This document shows, piece by piece, positions 4,992 through 8,483 of a stretch of DNA of 8,483 nucleotides. How positions within the stretch are numbered: the stretch's first letter is position 1; every line of letters begins with the position of its first letter. The notes under the pieces were generated by a model. That model was not told the DNA's origin, made no database searches, and saw only the letters and a list, made by a program, of their open reading frames with translations. This DNA is from CAG-791 sp045130475 (GTDB lineage: Bacteria > Bacillota > Clostridia > Lachnospirales > Lachnospiraceae): positions 1 through 8,483 of the forward strand of contig JBGUPU010000038.1 in assembly GCA_045130475.1 (NCBI GenBank), in the 5' to 3' direction. The position numbers and the translations under genes are program-made.

Positions 4992-7535
4992 ATGGACGAC
5001 ACTATTTTTGATCGGATACAGGAAGTAGACCTGAAAAAGACAATGGAGAGCTCCTACATTGATTACGCGATGAGTGTAATCGCCCAGCGCGCGCTCCCGG
5101 ATGTCCGCGACGGGTTAAAGCCCGTGCAGCGGCGCATTCTGTATGCGATGAGTGAGCTCAATAACGGACCGGACAAGCCGCACAGAAAATGTGCCCGTAT
5201 CGTAGGTGATACCATGGGTAAATATCATCCCCACGGTGACAGTTCGATATACGGATCGCTTGTCAATATGGCACAGCCCTGGTCCATGCGCTACACATTG
5301 GTGGATGGTCACGGAAACTTCGGCAGTGTGGACGGAGACGGCGCTGCGGCCATGCGTTACACAGAGGCCCGTCTTACGAAGATCTCCATGGAGATGCTGG
5401 CTGATATCAACAAGGATACAGTTACCTTCGTGCCCAACTTCGATGAGACGGAGAAAGAGCCTTCTGTTCTGCCCAGCCGCTTCCCCAACCTTCTGGTGAA
5501 CGGTACAACCGGCATTGCGGTCGGTATGGCAACCAATATTCCGCCGCACAATCTGCGCGAAGCTGTCGCAGGCGTCACCAAGATTATTGATAACAGGATC
5601 GAAGAGGACAGAGATACGGAAATCTCCGAGCTTCTGCCGATCATCAAAGCGCCGGATTTCCCCACCGGCGGTATTATCATGGGAACATCCGGGGCGACAC
5701 AGGCTTATCTGACCGGCAAAGGAAAGGTCATCACCCGCGCTGTCACGGATATTGAAGCCATGTCAAACGGCAAGCACCGCATTGTTGTCACGGAGCTTCC
5801 TTATCTTGTCAACAAGGCCAATCTGATCCAGAAGATCGCGGAACTGGTCAAGACCAAGAGAATCGAGGGCATTACAGACCTCCGTGATGAATCCGACAGA
5901 GAAGGCATGCGGATCGTCATTGAGCTGCGTCACGATGCCAATCCTAATATCGTCCTGAACCGTCTTTTCAAGCACACGCAGATGCAGGATACCTTCGGAA
6001 TCACTATGCTGGCGCTGGTGAATAATGAACCCAAGGTCATGAATCTCCTGGAGATGTTGATGCACTATCTGCGTCATCAGGAGGACGTTGTCACCCGCAG
6101 GACCCGCTATGAGCTCAACAAAGCAGAGGAAAGGGACCATATCCTGCAGGGTCTGCTGATCGCGCTCGACAATATCGATGAAGTTGTAAAGATCATCAGG
6201 GAAAGCCCCAATGTGGCAGCTGCAAAGGCAAGCCTGATGGAGAGATTCGGTCTCGATGATGTACAGGCCCAGGCAATCGTGGACATGCGTCTGCGCGCTC
6301 TGACAGGTCTGGAAAGAGAGAAGCTTGAAAAAGAACATCAGGATCTTCTTGCAAGGATCACAGAACTCAAGGAAATCTTGGCGGATCCCAAAAAGCTTCT
6401 TGCGGTCATCAAAGAAGAAATCAATATCATCGCCGACAAATACGGAGATGAGCGCCGCAGCCGCATTGAATCCGACGCGTCTGATTTTGAGATCGAAGAT
6501 CTGATCAAGAATGAAAACGTCGTCATTGCCCGGACTTCTCTCGGTTATATCAAGAGGATGACAGAGGATAACTTCCGTGTCCAGGGCAGAGGCGGACGCG
6601 GTATTAAGGGAATCCAGACGCTAGACAATGATTATATCGAAGATCTCCTCATGACGAGGACACACGATTATATCATGTTCTTTACCAGCTTCGGCAGGGC
6701 ATACAGGCTCAAGGCCTATAAGATCCCGGAGGCAAGCCGCAATTCCCGCGGGACAGCGATTGTCAACCTCCTCAATCTCCTTCCGGAGGAAAAAATCACC
6801 GCCATTATCCCGTTGATGGATGAAAATGAGGATAAAAACAATCTCTTAATGGCTACAAAGAGCGGCGTAGTCAAGAAGACGCCGCTGGGTGATTTCAAGA
6901 ATATCCGCAATGTAGGTATCATAGCCATTAATCTCAGAGATGGAGATGAGCTGATCGATGTCAAGCAGACCAATTCGGATAACGATATCTTCCTTGTGAC
7001 CGCCAAGGGTATGTGTATCCGTTTCAGTGAGACAGATGTCCGTTCCATGGGACGTTCAGCAACCGGTGTGCGCGGTATCAGTCTCTCAGACGGCGATGAA
7101 GTGGTTGCCATGCAGATCGATACCCAGGGAGATTCTCTCCTTTTCGCTACAGAAAACGGTATGGGCAAACGCACACTGATGAGCGAATTCAGGCCTCAGA
7201 AACGAGGCGGCATGGGTCTCAAGTGCTATCAGATCACCAAGAAGACCGGAAAACTGATCGGATGCAAAGCCGTCACGGAAGAACATGAAGTCATGATGAT
7301 CAATACTGCAGGTATTATCATCCAGCTTCGAGCCAGTGATTTCAATCCGATCGGAAGGATCACCCAGGGTGTCAAGATGATGAATCTGGATGAAGGTGTG
7401 AAGGTCGTTCAGATTGCAAAGGTCAGGGGCAGTGTCACTGATGATATGCCGTCCGATGAAAACGAGCTGCAGGACCCGGAAGAAGAGTTTGAGGAGACAG
7501 AAGAAATCGAGGAATCCGGAGATTCTCAGGAATAA
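4992..7535 (+). CDS. gyrA: DNA gyrase subunit A (GyrA)
   Basis: GyrA is the DNA-breaking and rejoining subunit of gyrase. At 847 residues it is of normal length. The winged-helix breakage domain carries catalytic Tyr123 (AAAMRYTEARL). The quinolone-determining stretch at 78-88 reads YHPHGDSSIYG, with Ser84 at the E. coli Ser83 position and Gly88 at the Asp87 position. The tower and coiled-coil region spans about 370-500. The C-terminal beta-pinwheel contains a GyrA-box-like QGRGGRG at 531-537, which distinguishes it from ParC, and repeated blade motifs to about 812. The tail from 817 to 847 has 17 acidic and no basic residues. AAAGGA at 4981-4986, 5 nt before the ATG, is a good ribosome binding site. 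It lies 42 nt after gyrB and is followed by a terminator, so it is the last gene of the operon. Confidence 0.97.
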   Translation: MDDTIFDRIQEVDLKKTMESSYIDYAMSVIAQRALPDVRDGLKPVQRRILYAMSELNNGPDKPHRKCARIVGDTMGKYHPHGDSSIYGSLVNMAQPWSMRYTLVDGHGNFGSVDGDGAAAMRYTEARLTKISMEMLADINKDTVTFVPNFDETEKEPSVLPSRFPNLLVNGTTGIAVGMATNIPPHNLREAVAGVTKIIDNRIEEDRDTEISELLPIIKAPDFPTGGIIMGTSGATQAYLTGKGKVITRAVTDIEAMSNGKHRIVVTELPYLVNKANLIQKIAELVKTKRIEGITDLRDESDREGMRIVIELRHDANPNIVLNRLFKHTQMQDTFGITMLALVNNEPKVMNLLEMLMHYLRHQEDVVTRRTRYELNKAEERDHILQGLLIALDNIDEVVKIIRESPNVAAAKASLMERFGLDDVQAQAIVDMRLRALTGLEREKLEKEHQDLLARITELKEILADPKKLLAVIKEEINIIADKYGDERRSRIESDASDFEIEDLIKNENVVIARTSLGYIKRMTEDNFRVQGRGGRGIKGIQTLDNDYIEDLLMTRTHDYIMFFTSFGRAYRLKAYKIPEASRNSRGTAIVNLLNLLPEEKITAIIPLMDENEDKNNLLMATKSGVVKKTPLGDFKNIRNVGIIAINLRDGDELIDVKQTNSDNDIFLVTAKGMCIRFSETDVRSMGRSATGVRGISLSDGDEVVAMQIDTQGDSLLFATENGMGKRTLMSEFRPQKRGGMGLKCYQITKKTGKLIGCKAVTEEHEVMMINTAGIIIQLRASDFNPIGRITQGVKMMNLDEGVKVVQIAKVRGSVTDDMPSDENELQDPEEEFEETEEIEESGDSQE

Positions 7536-7571
7536 TCCGTATAAAAAATAAAAACAGGATAAGTTCAGAAC

Positions 7572-7610
7572 AAATGCACCGGGAGAATGACTTCCGGTGC
7601 ATTTATTATC
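7572..7610 (+). terminator. Rho-independent terminator after gyrA
   Basis: AAATGCACCGG (7572-7582) pairs perfectly with CCGGTGCATTT (7594-7604). The stem extends inward by a G-U, an A-U and a G-C pair to a 5-nt AATGA loop at 7586-7590, for 14 pairs in total. A T-rich run ATTTATTAT follows the GC-rich stem, and A-rich sequence precedes it, so it may work in both directions. It lies 36 nt after the gyrA stop and separates the replication operon from the thiolase gene. Confidence 0.9.
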
Positions 7611-7627
7611 ATTAATGCAAATACTAC

Positions 7628-7683
7628 AAAAGAAATATAAAAAAAACAGAATAGTAGCAAAAAATATACAAAAACCGGGAAAA
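7628..7683 (+). promoter_or_regulatory. A-tract region upstream of the thiolase promoter
   Basis: Runs of A lie at 7628-7631, 7639-7646, 7659-7664, 7670-7674 and 7680-7683. The last three are centred about 10 bp apart, roughly one helical turn, and end just before the -35 element at 7690. Such A-tracts can bend DNA or act as an UP element that strengthens a promoter. Otherwise the 284-nt gap between gyrA and the thiolase holds no gene that I can see. Confidence 0.4.
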
Positions 7684-7689
7684 TTAAAC

Positions 7690-7718
7690 TTGCGACTTTG
7701 TTCAATATTGCATAAAAT
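7690..7718 (+). promoter_or_regulatory. Putative sigma-A promoter of the thiolase gene
   Basis: TTGCGA at 7690-7695 matches the -35 consensus at 4 of 6 positions. TAAAAT at 7713-7718 matches the -10 consensus at 5 of 6, and the spacer is 17 nt. Transcription would start near 7725, leaving a leader of about 95 nt. The upstream A-tracts support a strong promoter. It lies after the terminator, so the thiolase is probably transcribed separately from the gyrase genes. Confidence 0.5.
7698..7715 (+). promoter_or_regulatory. Possible Rex operator overlapping the thiolase promoter
   Basis: TTGTTCAATATTGCATAA resembles the Rex operator TTGTTAANNNNTTAACAA. The left half matches 6 of 7, the right half 4 of 7, and the spacing is correct. 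Its centre is the perfect 8-bp palindrome CAATATTG (7703-7710). The site fills the space between -35 and -10, where a repressor would block transcription. Rex senses the NADH/NAD+ ratio and controls thiolase and other fermentation genes in clostridia. The weak right half makes this tentative. Confidence 0.3.
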
Positions 7719-7724
7719 AAAGAG

Positions 7725-7742
7725 TACAGATGCTACAGATGC
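7725..7742 (+). repeat. Perfect tandem 9-mer at the predicted thiolase start site
   Basis: TACAGATGC occurs twice in direct succession (7725-7733 and 7734-7742), followed by AGAT, so CAGAT occurs three times. The repeat starts at the predicted transcription start. It could be a small operator, an RNA leader element or simple slippage; nothing in the sequence decides between these. Confidence 0.6.
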
Positions 7743-7803
7743 AGATAACATTATTTAGAGATGTCACTTAAAACGGGGTCTCAGTAAAAACTTTATAATC
7801 GGC

Positions 7804-7811
7804 AAAGGAGG
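7804..7811 (+). promoter_or_regulatory. Strong thiolase ribosome binding site
   Basis: AAAGGAGG at 7804-7811 is a near-complete match to the anti-Shine-Dalgarno, 8 nt before the ATG at 7820. It is the best ribosome binding site in the window, which fits a highly expressed metabolic enzyme and fixes the start. Confidence 0.9.
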
Positions 7812-7819
7812 AATTACGT

Positions 7820-8483
7820 ATGTCTAAGAAAGTTGTTATTGCGGGTGCATGCCGTACAGCAATCGGCAAAATGGGTGGCGGCCTTTCCACGACGCCTGCA
7901 ACAGAGCTCGGCGCAATCGTTATCAAAGAGGCTCTGAAGCGTGCGAATGTACCCGCTGATCAGGTTGACGAAGTCATTATGGGCTGTGTTATCCAGGCTT
8001 CCCAGGGACAGAACGTTGCACGTCAGTGCACACTTAAGGCCGGTCTTCCTGTCGAGTGCCCTGCTGTTACCATCAATGTTGTCTGCGGTTCCGGTCTGAA
8101 TGCCATCAACATGGCAGCAGAGATGATCAAAGCCGGCGATGCTGACATCGTAGTCGCAGGCGGTACTGAGAATATGTCCATGGCTCCCTACGCTGTAGAG
8201 CAGGGCCGTTATGGTTACAGAATGAACAATGGTGTTCTGGTTGACACCATGATCAAGGATGCTCTTTGGGATGCATTCAACAACTATCACATGATCCGCA
8301 CAGCTGACAACGTAGCTGAGGAGTGGGGACTGACCCGCGAAGAGCTCGATGAGTTTGCAGCATGCAGCCAGCAGAAGGCAGTCAAGGCTCAGGAGAATGG
8401 CTGGTTTGACAAGGAGATCGTTCCTGTAGAAGTCAAGCAGAAAAAGCAGACCGTTATCTTCGATAAGGATGAAGGCCCTCGTC
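7820..8483 (+). CDS. thlA: Acetyl-CoA acetyltransferase (thiolase), 3' end outside window
   Basis: The first 221 codons of a thiolase of usually about 390 residues run off the window end. It condenses two acetyl-CoA to acetoacetyl-CoA in the cytoplasm, the first step of clostridial butyrate synthesis, or performs the reverse reaction. The N-terminal thiolase domain shows ACRTAIGK (10-17), GQNVARQ (63-69), the nucleophile Cys89 in NVVCGSG, AGDADIVVAGGTENMS (105-120) and LWDAFNNYHM (149-158). The next residues read IRTADN, where bacterial biosynthetic thiolases usually have G-x-TAEN. The second half, with the catalytic His and second Cys, is not visible. By eye, its codons favour GTT, GCT and GGT more than the gyrase genes do, which with the strong ribosome binding site suggests high expression. 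The symbol follows the clostridial usage; atoB would be equivalent. Butyrate-pathway genes may follow (inference). Confidence 0.92.
   Translation, partial: MSKKVVIAGACRTAIGKMGGGLSTTPATELGAIVIKEALKRANVPADQVDEVIMGCVIQASQGQNVARQCTLKAGLPVECPAVTINVVCGSGLNAINMAAEMIKAGDADIVVAGGTENMSMAPYAVEQGRYGYRMNNGVLVDTMIKDALWDAFNNYHMIRTADNVAEEWGLTREELDEFAACSQQKAVKAQENGWFDKEIVPVEVKQKKQTVIFDKDEGPR

Noticed and set aside
5763..6338. 191-codon minus-strand open frame within gyrA
   Set aside because: It lies fully antisense to a clearly conserved gyrA region and has no recognisable motifs; a shadow frame.
7086..7751. 221-codon minus-strand open frame across the gyrA end and terminator
   Set aside because: It is antisense to the GyrA pinwheel, runs through the terminator hairpin and the A-rich promoter region, and its Phe/Leu-rich stretch is just the reverse of A-rich DNA.
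7794..7799. Perfect TATAAT just before the thiolase
   Set aside because: No -35 at usable spacing, and the implied start near 7806 would fall inside the ribosome binding site.
7814..8290. 158-codon minus-strand open frame opposite the thiolase
   Set aside because: The + strand encodes an unmistakable thiolase with a strong ribosome binding site; the antisense frame is a by-product of its codon bias.

Overview
The window reads as part of the chromosomal replication-origin region of a Firmicute. It is most likely a member of Clostridia, and perhaps of the Lachnospiraceae. That placement rests on the gene order dnaN-rlbA-recF-gyrB-gyrA, a short Gram-positive-type GyrB core and a clostridial-style thiolase; it is recall-based inference with no database search. 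All genes lie on the + strand.

Region 1-211 is the leader upstream of dnaN. No dnaA coding sequence is visible, so dnaA, if present, lies further upstream. The leader holds a good sigma-A promoter (-35 at 3-8, -10 at 26-31). Next come two abutting DnaA boxes (40-48, 48-56), DnaA-trio-like triplets (61-76) and AT-rich DNA. This is the layout of a bacterial origin unwinding element. Region 212-7535 is a replication and topology operon: dnaN (sliding clamp), rlbA/yaaA (S4 RNA-binding protein), recF (gap repair), and gyrB and gyrA (DNA gyrase). A strong intrinsic terminator at 7572-7610 closes it. Region 7611-7819 is an A-rich promoter region for the next gene, a thiolase (acetyl-CoA acetyltransferase) whose 3' end is cut off by the window.

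The core genes are ordinary and intact. The clearest unexplained structure is a 74-bp, nearly perfect palindrome in the rlbA-recF gap. It is made of two 35-nt REP-like units in inverted orientation and resembles a REPIN. Other points worth checking are a roughly 65-residue acidic N-terminal extension on GyrB with a competing internal start, a Rex-like operator inside the thiolase promoter, a possible three-helix RNA fold between dnaN and rlbA, and a Gly at the GyrA quinolone-determining position. I see no convincing wholly new multi-gene system here.
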